Shown here: one piece after another, positions 1-8,584 of the stretch | How positions within the stretch are numbered: position 1 is the stretch's first letter | How the letters are laid out: each line of letters opens with the position of its first letter | Assembly (NCBI RefSeq): GCF_030125375.1 | Contig: NZ_JASJUU010000003.1 | Coordinates: 1,068,247-1,132,246 of the forward strand | From: Pseudoalteromonas umbrosa | Lineage (GTDB): Bacteria > Pseudomonadota > Gammaproteobacteria > Enterobacterales > Alteromonadaceae | Direction of reading: 5' to 3' | Length of the DNA: 64,000 nucleotides | Made by a program: the position numbers and the translations under genes | The notes under the pieces: model-generated | Told to the model about the DNA's origin: nothing | What the model saw: the letters and a program-made list of their open reading frames with translations, nothing else | The model's database searches: none

Positions 1-1
1 T

Positions 2-79
2 GTACTGAATAGTGGCGTCATAGTGATATGTTCACTGGGTGAGCAACAAATTAGTCAGTATCGGAAAATAATCTTGTGA
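2..79 (+). CDS. Possible 3' end of a truncated CDS at the window edge
   Basis: An open frame runs from the first bases to a TGA at 77-79 and encodes about 25 residues beginning VLNSGVIVICS. The hydrophobic strand after NSG is faintly reminiscent of P-loop kinases of the adenylylsulfate kinase type, but the piece is too short to assign. It may be the last codons of a gene outside the window or chance. No RBS or start is visible inside the window. The following 125 bases up to the next gene hold nothing I can identify. Confidence 0.25.
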   Translation, partial: VLNSGVIVICSLGEQQISQYRKIIL

Positions 80-204
80 GCATGATTATATTCTGCGCTT
101 CAACGCTAAGGGGGAATCTTTAAAGCTCTGAAATTATTAAGGCTGGAAGGGTCGCTGCATCAGAGGCTTATATTGATAATTACGTCAAGGTGATAAGGTG
201 AAAA

Positions 205-684
205 ATGAAACTAGAGAACGTTGTTTTTGAAGACATTGAAATAGGTCGAAGTGCAACAGGTATTCGTCAGGTGAATTTGAGTGATATTCAAAGTTTAAGT
301 ACTTTCTCTGAAAGAGAAAGTCTAGATAATTTGGCAAAAGAGTACACTAATAATATGGCTTTGCGAGGGGCTATTTTACAGGGAACTTGGACAACTGCGC
401 AGATCACTGCAGTAATTAGCTCTCAGCTTATTGGCCCTGATGCTGTTTATCTCTCACAAGAGTTAAAGTTTGCTCTACCTGTTGTGGTTGGAGATGTAAT
501 TACTACAAAAGTGACAGTGATTGACAAAGATTTGCAATATGGGTCATTGATCATCGATTGCCAGTGCAGCAACCAAAAAAAGGAAGAAGTTGTGTTTGGC
601 ATTGCAACGGTCCGTGCTCCTAGGGAGGAGATTTGTACTGAAGTTAAATCTACCAGACAGGCTGCACTGAACACTGCGTGCTAA
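205..684 (+). CDS. MaoC/PhaJ-like hotdog-fold protein, probably non-canonical
   Basis: This 159-residue protein has the length and layout of (R)-enoyl-CoA hydratases (PhaJ/MaoC): an N-terminal region ending around residue 50, a central helix near residues 50-75, then the family-like stretch IGPDAVYLSQELKF and the strand VVVGDVITTKVTV. PhaJ normally carries a catalytic Asp and His in an SGDxNPxH-type segment; here the matching region reads STFSERES, so both residues seem to be lost, and the usual HGM of the hotdog helix is QGT. The fold is well supported but hydratase activity is doubtful; a thioester-binding or structural role is possible. The start has a good RBS (AAGGTG) 7 bases upstream. 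It stands alone, with about 135 bases before the chemoreceptor gene. Confidence 0.7.
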   Translation: MKLENVVFEDIEIGRSATGIRQVNLSDIQSLSTFSERESLDNLAKEYTNNMALRGAILQGTWTTAQITAVISSQLIGPDAVYLSQELKFALPVVVGDVITTKVTVIDKDLQYGSLIIDCQCSNQKKEEVVFGIATVRAPREEICTEVKSTRQAALNTAC

Positions 685-821
685 TTCAATTTAGATCGCA
701 TGTCTTAAAAGAAAAGTAAGTATATTAATGCGCTTTAAGCAATAAAATCCAGCAATGTGTGGCTGTTGTATTATATTTTTAGAATCGTATATCAAAGGTA
801 TGGATATACCGGAAGGTAGCT

Positions 822-2675
822 ATGTTTGCGCAGCTAAAAATATCAAGTCGTTTAGGGTTTGGGTTTAGTGTGTTGTTGCTTTTGTTTAGCTGTGCAGTTT
901 TAGTGTCTGTTCAGGCTCTGAATACTGCAGCTGACGGGTTTAGAGAGTATCGCTCCTTAGCAAGAAACACCAATAATGCGGGAAGAGTGCAAGCCAACTT
1001 ACTGACATTACGAATTGCCGCACTGCATTATATCAATACCGGCAGTCATATTGCGCTCCAAGAAGAGCGCTCCAGAATGTCTACACTCAATGAATTGCTA
1101 GTGAGTGCACACAAAGATGCCATCAGTAAAGAGCAAATCCAAACCTTTATTGATGTTGAAAATTTGGCGAACCAATACGCCAATACCTTTCAGAAAGTGG
1201 AAGATAAAATTGCACAACGCAATGAGATTGTTCATGAAAGCCTTAATAAAATGGGGCCTTTGATGGAACAGGACTTATCAAAAATTTTAATCAGTGCTCG
1301 CGAAGACAGTGATATGGAAGCGGCGTTTTATGCATCTTTAGCATTGAGAAATCTACTTTTAGTGAGGCTTCATGTCATCAAGTTTTTAGATACTAATGAC
1401 AGTGAAGATGTTGATGAAGTCAACAAGGAGTACAAGGCATTTATTGTTAACTTGGAAAAGTTAGATGAGCAGCTCCAAAATGAAACACGACGTCGACACT
1501 TTGCAAATGTTAGGCGTCTTGCCCCTAGATATATGAATCAATTTAGTGAGTTAGTCGACGTGATATTTACACGTAACCAGCTCAAACGTGAAAAATTAGA
1601 TGTGATTGGCCAGCAAGCTGCATACAAGATTGAATCGCTAAAGTTGAGTATTAAGGATCAACAAGATGCGATGGGACCTGTGCTGCAAAAAGACAATAGA
1701 GTGTCACAGCAGTTTGTGATCTCGGTCAGTGTTTTCAGTTTGCTTATTGCTATTTTATTGGCATTCATTATCTCTCGTTCTATCACAAAGCCCATAAATG
1801 AGGCGGTAGAAATTGCCAATAGATTGGCCAAGGGCAATTTATTTTTTAAAAGAAAAGTCACGGGGCAAAGTGAAATTGCCAATCTTATGCGCGCTTTAAA
1901 GGGCATGGCACAGCAATTTACTCTTGTTATTTATGAGGTTAAGCAAAGTGCAAGTGCATTAGAGCGATTTTCATCTTTAGTTATTAACACGGCAAAAGAG
2001 ATGGAGAAAACTGCAGCTTCACAGGAGCGCAGTGTGACAGACACCAAGCTTGCAGTTGGTTCGATAAGCGACTCGATTAAATCAAATAGTGACTATGCAT
2101 TGGCAACTGAGCAAGTCGCAATTAACACTGCGCAAGAGGCAAATGAAGGTGGAAAAAAGGTCAAGACAACCATTGAAGCCATGAAAAGCATTGCTGAGCA
2201 GGTAAAAATTATTGACGAGATTGCCTATCAAACAAATTTGTTGGCGTTAAATGCAACCATTGAAGCGTCTCGAGCAGGTATTCATGGTAAAGGGTTTGCT
2301 GTGGTAGCTAGTGAGGTGCGCAAGCTCTCAGAGCGCTGCCAAAGTGCATCGGAAAGAATTGGTAAAAGAGCGGGTGAGAGCGTGAGTTTAGCTGAAAATG
2401 CCGGGGCGCAACTTGAAACCATTATTCCTGCGGCAAATAAAACATCGCACTTGGTGCAAAATATAATGGAAATATCAAAGCAGCAAGAAGTAGGGTTAAG
2501 TCAAATTAATCAAACTGTCGAGGCGGTTGATACGGCATCTAAACGTTCAACGCAAGCGAGTAATGATTTGTCCAGTTCAGTTAAGGGCATTGTCGCTTTA
2601 TCAGAAAGACTACGAACATCAGCTTCATTTTTTAAATTATCTCACCAACCAATGCCTTTACGCGGGTTAAAGTGA
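822..2675 (+). CDS. Methyl-accepting chemotaxis protein with HBM-like sensor domain
   Basis: A 617-residue membrane chemoreceptor. A first transmembrane helix lies at about residues 10-32, followed by an all-helical periplasmic region of about 250 residues with the [15 protein letters not shown] stretch typical of helical bimodular (HBM) sensors, a second membrane helix at about 295-318, a HAMP segment ([20 protein letters not shown]) and a signalling coiled coil. The hairpin tip, which contacts CheA/CheW, is [23 protein letters not shown] minus its ends and is slightly divergent from the common AAVEAARAGE form. HBM sensors of known members bind small organic acids, but the ligand here is unknown. 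The RBS GGAAGG precedes the ATG. A 16-bp hairpin follows the stop codon. No che genes are nearby, so it is an orphan receptor. Confidence 0.9.
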   Translation: MFAQLKISSRLGFGFSVLLLLFSCAVLVSVQALNTAADGFREYRSLARNTNNAGRVQANLLTLRIAALHYINTGSHIALQEERSRMSTLNELLVSAHKDAISKEQIQTFIDVENLANQYANTFQKVEDKIAQRNEIVHESLNKMGPLMEQDLSKILISAREDSDMEAAFYASLALRNLLLVRLHVIKFLDTNDSEDVDEVNKEYKAFIVNLEKLDEQLQNETRRRHFANVRRLAPRYMNQFSELVDVIFTRNQLKREKLDVIGQQAAYKIESLKLSIKDQQDAMGPVLQKDNRVSQQFVISVSVFSLLIAILLAFIISRSITKPINEAVEIANRLAKGNLFFKRKVTGQSEIANLMRALKGMAQQFTLVIYEVKQSASALERFSSLVINTAKEMEKTAASQERSVTDTKLAVGSISDSIKSNSDYALATEQVAINTAQEANEGGKKVKTTIEAMKSIAEQVKIIDEIAYQTNLLALNATIEASRAGIHGKGFAVVASEVRKLSERCQSASERIGKRAGESVSLAENAGAQLETIIPAANKTSHLVQNIMEISKQQEVGLSQINQTVEAVDTASKRSTQASNDLSSSVKGIVALSERLRTSASFFKLSHQPMPLRGLK

Positions 2676-2710
2676 AGCATTGTAAGTTGAGTTTGTGACT
2701 TCTAAATCAA

Positions 2711-2750
2711 ATTATTGGGTAGTGAAGTTGTTTATTCACTACCCAATAAT
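2711..2750. terminator. Bidirectional terminator between convergent genes
   Basis: A perfect 16-bp stem (2711-2726 with 2735-2750) encloses an 8-base loop. It sits between the end of the chemoreceptor gene and the stop codon of the convergent dehydrogenase gene at 2752, so it can serve both. The ends of the stem are A/T-rich, which gives short U-runs in either direction. Confidence 0.8.
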
Positions 2751-2751
2751 G

Positions 2752-4173
2752 TTATTTTACGGCACTGAGAGCGACGATTTTACTTTGGTTACTTTTTCGG
2801 TCGTTGATCGTGATGTACAGCTCTCCTGTGGGGGCTGTTACCACGTCTCTTATGCGACCAAGTCCTTTTAATATGATTTCATCATCCACAACACGGTTGT
2901 TTTTTATTCTCAGACGGTGAAGTTGTTTTTTGGCAAGGCTGCCTACAAAGAGATCGCCTTCCCAGTTTTTGAATTGCTTACCAGTATAAAAATTCATACC
3001 GGCGACAGCGATGGAAGGTGTCCATTGGTGCACTGGTAGTTGCATACCAGGTAAATCGGTGTGAGGCGTGATTGGTGAACCATCGTAATTCATGCCAAAA
3101 GTGACTTTTGGCCATCCGTAGTTGACGCCCTTATTGATAAGATTCAGCTCATCCCCCCCCCTTGGTCCGTGTTCTGTAGACCAAACCTGGTTTGTCGTAG
3201 GATGAATGACTAGGCCTTGAGGGTTACGATTACCGTACGTCCAAATGGTTTTTAAGCTGTCTTTTTGATTATAAAAAGGGTTATCTTTGGGGATGCGTCC
3301 ATCTTTATATATTCGGTGGATTTTACCATTTTGTGTTTTTAGGTTTTGTGCATCATCCTGGTGTCCCTCATCACCATTGGTAAAGTATAAATAGTTTCCA
3401 TCAATGGCAAAACGCGAGCCAAAGTGCCAGCCACGGTTTTTATGTGTTTGCTTGGGTGCTTCAAACAAGGTTTGTTGCTCTGTCCATTGGCCATTCTTAA
3501 TTTTTCCACGCACAATGGCTGTGATGCCAATGTCCCTATTTGCCTCATTTTTCCCTGTCTTTTTGCTATATGACAAATAAATCCAACCATTTTTTAGGTA
3601 ATCTGGATCTGGTAAAACATCTAATAAACCACCTTGTCCTCGGTGCCATACTTCAGGCGTTTCCTTGATCTTCGTACGCTTGCCTTTGGGGTTTAGATGC
3701 CATAGTTCACCCTCTCTTAGGGTATACAATAAACTGCCATCTGGTAGAAAATCCATTGCCCAAATAATGCCGCTAGCAGACAGAACTTCTCGGGTATTGA
3801 CATCATGAAGCGCAGTTTTGAATTGTTTGCTTAACGTAGGAGTTTGGATTTTTGCCGTATCAGCATTGTAACTCGTTTCTCTGATATAAACGACGAGTGT
3901 ACGAATGGTTTCTTCTGATAGAGCGTGTCCAAATGCGGGCATACCGCGATCTACTAGGCCGCTTTTTATGGCGTTAGTCAATGCATCATCAGAGCCATCG
4001 GTTATCCAATTGGCATCCAATAATGAGCTTGCCATGGCCCCTTGCAATTGCGCTCCATGGCACGATGCGCAATTGCTCTTATAGACATCTTCGACTTTTT
4101 CATTTGCTGATACAGCTGCAGTTGTCGTGTTCGCTACGACAAGGATACTTGCTAAATAGTTTATCGTTTTCAT
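2752..4173 (-). CDS. Cytochrome c-PQQ sugar dehydrogenase fusion, secreted
   Basis: A periplasmic two-domain oxidoreductase. From the ATG at 4173, residues 1-23 form a signal peptide ending AVSA. Residues about 30-105 are a class I cytochrome c with haem motif CASCH and a probable Met ligand in RGMPAFG. The rest is a six-bladed soluble PQQ-dependent aldose/glucose dehydrogenase domain (Asd/YliI family), with the blades around GQGGLLDVLPDP, RNPQGLVIHP and EHGPRGGDELN. The covalently attached cytochrome probably takes electrons from PQQ directly. An upstream in-frame GTG at 4185 would add four residues, but the signal peptide fits the ATG. A run of nine G (C on the + strand, 3153-3161) lies in the coding region. 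The sugar substrate is unknown. Confidence 0.88.
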   Translation of the reverse strand: MKTINYLASILVVANTTTAAVSANEKVEDVYKSNCASCHGAQLQGAMASSLLDANWITDGSDDALTNAIKSGLVDRGMPAFGHALSEETIRTLVVYIRETSYNADTAKIQTPTLSKQFKTALHDVNTREVLSASGIIWAMDFLPDGSLLYTLREGELWHLNPKGKRTKIKETPEVWHRGQGGLLDVLPDPDYLKNGWIYLSYSKKTGKNEANRDIGITAIVRGKIKNGQWTEQQTLFEAPKQTHKNRGWHFGSRFAIDGNYLYFTNGDEGHQDDAQNLKTQNGKIHRIYKDGRIPKDNPFYNQKDSLKTIWTYGNRNPQGLVIHPTTNQVWSTEHGPRGGDELNLINKGVNYGWPKVTFGMNYDGSPITPHTDLPGMQLPVHQWTPSIAVAGMNFYTGKQFKNWEGDLFVGSLAKKQLHRLRIKNNRVVDDEIILKGLGRIRDVVTAPTGELYITINDRKSNQSKIVALSAVK

Positions 4174-4361
4174 TGTTATACGCACGTATTTTACTTACAG
4201 CTAATGAGTATAAATGGTTAGCAAAAATATAGAACGCTTTATTCGATGAGTGAGTGACGATTTTGTAACGTTAAATAACAGAGCTACGCCTATGTTGTTA
4301 CATTATGAATATTTTGATACGGTTGTTTTGGCTAAAAAACAAACTAAAAGGAAAGTTAATA

Positions 4362-4544
4362 ATGAAACTCAAATTACTAAAAAGAAACTTTAAACAGCTG
4401 AGCCAGTTAAATACATTGATGCAGCAAAATACACCAAAAATTGTGGGTGGTCGCTATTACTATACAGACATCGATTGTGATAGAACAAATAAAGGGTGTG
4501 TCGCGACAGAGACATGTCGGGCTTGCGGCTCACGACGCTGCTAA
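4362..4544 (+). CDS. Putative RiPP precursor peptide with double-glycine leader
   Basis: A 60-residue peptide. The leader (residues 1-30) is Lys/Leu-rich (MKLKLLKRNFKQLSQLN) and ends in VGG, a classic double-glycine cleavage site. The 30-residue core begins RYYYTDIDC and has five Cys (39, 46, 52, 55, 60), four Thr and one Ser, suitable for disulfides or thioether rings. The leader resembles the short KL-rich leaders of class I lanthipeptide-type precursors in gamma-proteobacteria and Bacteroidetes; this is recognition by style only. The ATG at 4362 has AAAGGA 9 bases upstream; an upstream in-frame ATG at 4305 is less likely. A terminator follows at once, so the gene is a single transcription unit. 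No modification enzyme or C39 peptidase transporter is in the window, making it an orphan. A secreted peptidase gene lies convergent next to it. Confidence 0.7.
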   Translation: MKLKLLKRNFKQLSQLNTLMQQNTPKIVGGRYYYTDIDCDRTNKGCVATETCRACGSRRC

Positions 4545-4552
4545 CATATATG

Positions 4553-4577
4553 AAGACGCCATTTTGGCGTCTTTTTT
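4553..4577 (+). terminator. Rho-independent terminator after the precursor peptide gene
   Basis: AAGACGCC pairs with GGCGTCTT across a 5-base loop and is followed by a run of T. It begins 8 bases after the stop codon of the peptide gene and is a classic intrinsic terminator. Confidence 0.88.
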
Positions 4578-4586
4578 GTTGTTTAC

Positions 4587-6242
4587 TTAAAAATAAGCGA
4601 GGCGCATAAAAGTATCTCTATGCTTGTCAAATTGCACTGGGTTTTGAGCTTTTAAGCTTTCTAGAGATTCTAAGGACATAGGCGTTGCGCTGCCGTCGTA
4701 AGCATTATCAGTGCCAAATAAAACTTGGCTCTCGATCGTTGAGAGATTGAAGTTCAGCCCCTCGAGTTTAGCAATACAATCTGTATTTGGCTGCTGCCAA
4801 ATATTATTTAAAAAGCTTTGCATCACGTCGACGCCACAGTTATTACCACTAGCCGTATTTGCTGGAGACTCAAAGATCACTGCGTGTGGCGTCTCGGGAA
4901 ATTCAATATATCGTTGGTTTATGTTAGTAAAAGTGCGTTTAAACTCATGTGCATAGCTATGAGGTGTCTGCAAGTCCAAATCGCCATTTAAGACTAATGT
5001 GGGTATATAATGTTGAACATCAGCATACACAAATTGATTGCTGTATTTATTGCCCCATACATCTTTTTGGATATAGCGGCTAAAGAGCAGGTTCTTGGGT
5101 ATACATGCAACCGCGTCTTGGCAATATTCAAGTCTCTCTGAAAGGGTTCTTGGCTCATCGCTAATTTCATTGTGCACTATGAGGCTGGAAAGTACTTGAG
5201 AAAAATTAAGCGGATGGTCAGGCTCAATGGCCATTAGCTTGCGCCCAACTCCTTCAAAAATGTATTGATGTAAGTTATTTAGTGCGATGACATCATCTTG
5301 ATTACAGCGTGCCAATCTATAATATGTTGGCATTAATGCGCCTTCCACCGAGCGCATCATGAGTAACGTTGAGAGCGCTTGCAATGAGTCTCGGTTAAAC
5401 TTTGCTGCACTACAATGAGAGTGTGAATACACCTTGTTTAATAATTGTTTTATCGCATTTTCGGAGTCGGTGCCGAGCTTACTGCGACAAAGTGGATCAT
5501 TATCACAATATTGAGCAAGTCCACTGAAGATATAGTTCGCATTTTCATCCCATAAATCTAAGCTAAATCCTTTTGAAGGGACAATTGAGTCCAACACTAT
5601 TGCCTGTGCTCCCTGAGGGGCTACTTGGGTAAAACGTTGCGCCCAAAGTGTGCCGTATGACGCGCCATAAACATATGTTGGTAGCCAGTTTGTCGCTCTG
5701 CTTTTATCTATGGCGTAAGCTAAATCGTGAGCGGCTCCAGTGGTGTTAAAATTAAATAAATTGTCTCCCCACTGGTTATAGAGTTCGTTATAACATGCTC
5801 TTTGATACTGTAAATAATCTCCTTGAAATTGGTTAGGGCAAGATAAATGTGTTGACCAGCCAACGCCGCGATGTTCTAAAATATATAAATCATAATCTTG
5901 TGTGTACTGTGCAAGCGTTGTGTTGTAGTGCGTGGCGTAAAAGCTGGCAGAATAACCTGGTCCTCCTTGTAAAAACCAAATTTGGCCTTTTGGATCTGTA
6001 CTTTTGGCTGGGTACTTTGAGACCATGATATCTATCTGCTCACTGTCTGGCTTGTCCCAGTTAACAGGCACTTTTGCGAAAGAACAGAGGTTACGATTGT
6101 CTGGTGTTTTAAACGTTGAGGGGCAGTCGCCCCAATTAAAGTTAACGTAGCGGTTGAACTCTGATTTATTAGTCTCTGCAAGTGAATAGTGCGAGTTACT
6201 CAGAGCAGCTAAACCGAATAGTGCTAATTTTATCTTATACAT
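4587..6242 (-). CDS. Secreted S33-family alpha/beta-hydrolase (TAP-like peptidase)
   Basis: A 551-residue exported serine hydrolase. It has a signal peptide at about 1-22 (ALSNSHYSLA), the oxyanion segment FLQGGPGYSA, the nucleophile elbow YGASYGT (about residue 195), and a C-terminal TAP-like segment with the acid residue in LNGDLDLQTP and the catalytic His in ETPHAV. Four or more Cys in the mature part fit a periplasmic or secreted location. Family members are tripeptidyl or prolyl aminopeptidases that take short peptides. It is convergent with the precursor peptide gene; there is no evidence that it processes that peptide. The family call is firm, the substrate is not. Confidence 0.88.
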   Translation of the reverse strand: MYKIKLALFGLAALSNSHYSLAETNKSEFNRYVNFNWGDCPSTFKTPDNRNLCSFAKVPVNWDKPDSEQIDIMVSKYPAKSTDPKGQIWFLQGGPGYSASFYATHYNTTLAQYTQDYDLYILEHRGVGWSTHLSCPNQFQGDYLQYQRACYNELYNQWGDNLFNFNTTGAAHDLAYAIDKSRATNWLPTYVYGASYGTLWAQRFTQVAPQGAQAIVLDSIVPSKGFSLDLWDENANYIFSGLAQYCDNDPLCRSKLGTDSENAIKQLLNKVYSHSHCSAAKFNRDSLQALSTLLMMRSVEGALMPTYYRLARCNQDDVIALNNLHQYIFEGVGRKLMAIEPDHPLNFSQVLSSLIVHNEISDEPRTLSERLEYCQDAVACIPKNLLFSRYIQKDVWGNKYSNQFVYADVQHYIPTLVLNGDLDLQTPHSYAHEFKRTFTNINQRYIEFPETPHAVIFESPANTASGNNCGVDVMQSFLNNIWQQPNTDCIAKLEGLNFNLSTIESQVLFGTDNAYDGSATPMSLESLESLKAQNPVQFDKHRDTFMRLAYF

Positions 6243-6410
6243 GTGGATCCTTTTTGATGATTTACGTGATTTACCAACTGGCTAAAAATCACACTTCACA
6301 CATATAAAATGTTTATTTTTTGTAAAAATAACGATTTGGTAAAATTTATTTAGTTTTAAACCGACCGTTTCAAGCACACTAAGCTCTTTTACTTTGAGGC
6401 AAGGTACTTC

Positions 6411-6854
6411 TCATGGATGATTCATTGTATCTAGTTCAAACGTATTCGGTCCATCGGTGTTATGAAAGAGTCCTGTCGAGAGGTCTTTCAGCGAGTGGCC
6501 GGCTTCAATTGTATAGTTGATTAAAGCTTTTTGTTTGTTGGTCACATTAACATCAACGAAAACTCTTGGTTGAGTTGAATCTGTGCCACTGGCCAATTTT
6601 AATGGCATGACAGATGAAGTATGTGGAAGGATAATATCTACAAACCCCCTGACAGAGTTTTGCATCACTCATTCTAGCCTCAATGAATATGGAAGTGGTG
6701 TATCGCTCCCATCTGCGAAGTTACCTGAAGGCGCTATTTGCAAATTGTGTAAACGAGCATTTGAATAGCTACAAGGGTCTAATTCGAGTTGTCTGATTCT
6801 ATCACCTGAATCAAAAAGTGTTGATACTGTGAAAATGAAGAGGCTGTGCACCAA
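6411..6854 (-). pseudogene. Interrupted reading frame of unknown secreted-type protein
   Basis: On the - strand one reading frame runs from 6854 to 6411 with a single in-frame TGA at 6669-6671. The parts on both sides look coding. The upstream part ends DTPLPYSLRLE; the downstream part begins VMQNSVRGFVDI and continues with alternating beta-like segments (QPRVFVDVNVTNKQKALINYT). Read through, it would give about 147 residues of a beta-rich protein. Neither half has a clear RBS. The simplest reading is a decayed fragment of a larger extracellular protein; two short genes or a stop introduced by sequencing error are alternatives. I do not recognise the family. Confidence 0.4.
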
Positions 6855-7080
6855 AATGGCTCTGTACTGTTGTATCTATATTCAGATATACACACTGGTA
6901 TATGTGGTTTGTTGAAGTTTGTTTTTTAGCCATCAATCTTACTCATTTACAACCTTTTATTTTGGCCTCTGTGTCTTCCAAAGCTAAACAAGTTGGTACG
7001 ATAGTAGAAATTATTTACGAAAAATTTAGGAGGCAATAAATAAATTAATAATATCCTGTTTAACTGAATTTAAAGCGGAT

Positions 7081-7296
7081 TTAACATTGACATGACACAC
7101 CCTTAATACCTAATATAGGTCCCCGTTGAGGCTTAAGTTAAAACGACTTTAGGGGAACAACAATAAAAAATATAACCCCTATTGAGCGAGCTTTCTTGTA
7201 ACAAAGTAGCTTGTGTCCCATCTAATAAAAATAACAAGGGATAGCGTCACTTAGCCACTATGGCAACTCCTTTTAGGGGTTGCCATAGTTTTTCTT
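7081..7296 (+). ncRNA. Candidate small RNA ending in a strong intrinsic terminator
   Basis: The 6855-7396 gap has no convincing gene on either strand. Within it, 7119-7158 can form a hairpin (GTCCCC with GGGGAAC, plus an inner CGTT/AACG pairing). About 100 bases later comes a strong terminator at 7258-7296. A terminator without an ORF in front of it suggests a noncoding transcript of roughly 150-220 nt. The 5' end is not defined; an RNA starting even further upstream, or the terminator of an unseen short gene, are alternatives. Confidence 0.35.
7258..7296 (+). terminator. Strong rho-independent terminator without an upstream ORF
   Basis: CTATGGCAAC pairs with GTTGCCATAG, extended by three further pairs to a 5-base TTTTA loop, and is followed by TTTTTCTTTTC. 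The nearest annotated gene end on this strand lies far upstream, which is why it is interpreted as the 3' end of a noncoding RNA. Confidence 0.85.
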
Positions 7297-7396
7297 TTCA
7301 ATCAAACCTAATTCAGTGCAATTTTTCTTTCTAGCCACAATGCTGACATCTCGTACTTCTATAGTATTCCTATGATAGAAAATAGGAACAGTCTAT

Positions 7397-7843
7397 ATGG
7401 GTACACTAAATATCAAACCTGTCTTAAATTCACATTCAAACAAATTAAAAAATGCCTATGAGTTGGTTGAGGATTTCTCTTACGAGATAAATGGAAGTAT
7501 TCGTTGGGTACCTCGGTTTTTTCAATACGATGGGGCAAGCATTCCTAAGGCTGCTTATTATTTGGTAGGTACGCCTTTTAACCCTAGATATATGCAGGCT
7601 GCATTAGTACATGATTGGCTTTATCATACTCATGAAGTTGACAGAGCGGATGCCGATAATTTGTTTTATTCAATGTTGTGCGAGTCAGGTGTCCGTACTT
7701 TTACTGCTTTAATGATGAAGTTTGCAGTCGAAAAATTTGGAGCGAGTTATTGGCGCAATAATGCTGATGATCTTGCTTATAAACAAGAGCTTGAAGCCAG
7801 AATCCGTGAAGATGGTAGAAGCCCCAGTGTATATGGCTTGTAA
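7397..7843 (+). CDS. DUF1353 family protein
   Basis: A 148-residue soluble protein of the DUF1353 family. The family hallmark is visible as WVPRFFQYDGASIPKAAY (about residues 36-53), followed by QAALVHDWLYH (about 73-83), with conserved His and Asp residues that could bind metal or act catalytically. DUF1353 proteins are common in phage and prophage genomes and also occur singly in bacterial chromosomes; their biochemical role is not known. No other phage gene is nearby, so no prophage is inferred. It follows the candidate small RNA and its terminator by 100 bases and is convergent with a membrane-protein gene. Confidence 0.75.
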   Translation: MGTLNIKPVLNSHSNKLKNAYELVEDFSYEINGSIRWVPRFFQYDGASIPKAAYYLVGTPFNPRYMQAALVHDWLYHTHEVDRADADNLFYSMLCESGVRTFTALMMKFAVEKFGASYWRNNADDLAYKQELEARIREDGRSPSVYGL

Positions 7844-7904
7844 GTTGCAACGTGGTAGCATAAGGAATAGATTTGCTACCACGCACTGGATACTTAGGTA
7901 CTGG

Positions 7905-8315
7905 TTAAGCAGGTTTCTGCTGCGTTTTGGTCTGCTTTAAGTTCAAAAATATTAGACCGATAATGCCGGTCATTGCGAAACCAGATAATAAAAATGGGTC
8001 CATTGCTATGTGTTCATGAAAGTTAAATTTTCCTGCTGAGATTGATTTCCACCCCATGAAGTGCTGATTTGCAGCGACAACAGCACCAAAAAAACCAATA
8101 ACAAGTGCAATGTATTTAGAAATCCAATGCGAAGCTGTAGGAAGTATTAAAAGTAAGCCTAAAATACCAATAACTGTGCGTTGTGCTCGACAATATGGAC
8201 AAACATACACAATGCCAGTCAGCTCGACTGACCAGGCGATAATACTGATTAAAATAGCGGCTAAGGCGACAAATTTACTGTGTTTGATGTATGTTTCTAG
8301 CTGAAATAGTGACAT
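7905..8315 (-). CDS. DsbB-like small membrane protein with a single CxxC
   Basis: From the ATG at 8315 the protein has 136 residues and four predicted membrane helices (about 12-30, 45-62, 67-90 and 108-125). Between helices 1 and 2 is VCPYCRAQR, resembling the periplasmic CxxC plus QR motif of the quinone-reducing disulfide oxidase DsbB. The second periplasmic loop, where DsbB has its other Cys pair, contains no Cys here (FMGWKSISAGKFNFHEH). It may therefore be a reduced DsbB relative or a quinone-linked thiol redox protein rather than a standard DsbB. An upstream GTG at 8366 is possible, but the ATG has an AGGTAG in front of it. Confidence 0.6.
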   Translation of the reverse strand: MSLFQLETYIKHSKFVALAAILISIIAWSVELTGIVYVCPYCRAQRTVIGILGLLLILPTASHWISKYIALVIGFFGAVVAANQHFMGWKSISAGKFNFHEHIAMDPFLLSGFAMTGIIGLIFLNLKQTKTQQKPA

Positions 8316-8548
8316 TGAACTACCTATGAATAAAAAATATGATTTTAGGGGGATATTTTGTGACACTATAACATTGATGCATTTATTCTTGTAATTTTTA
8401 TGTCATTTTTATTGGTTAACTGGAATACAAAATTATAAATGCCGAATTAAGTATTTCTATACTTTCCCTTTTTGTAACATAGCTAGCGTTCACTAGGTGT
8501 TGATAATTTAGGCTAGGTTTCTCAGAAGTAACAGGTGGGGATTTTAAA

Positions 8549-8573
8549 TAGACCAAGGTTGGGTCTTGGTCTA
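8549..8573. terminator. Hairpin downstream of the small secreted protein gene
   Basis: TAGACCAAG pairs with CTTGGTCTA (9 bp) around a 7-base loop, 12 bases beyond the stop codon of the - strand gene at 8585. On the - strand it is followed by TTTAAAATC, a weak U-tract. Probably a terminator for that gene. Confidence 0.55.
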
Positions 8574-8584
8574 AGCGATAATTA

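Noticed and set aside
7397..7843. Prophage suggested by the DUF1353 gene
   Set aside because: No integrase, capsid, tail, lysis or att-like repeats in the neighbourhood.
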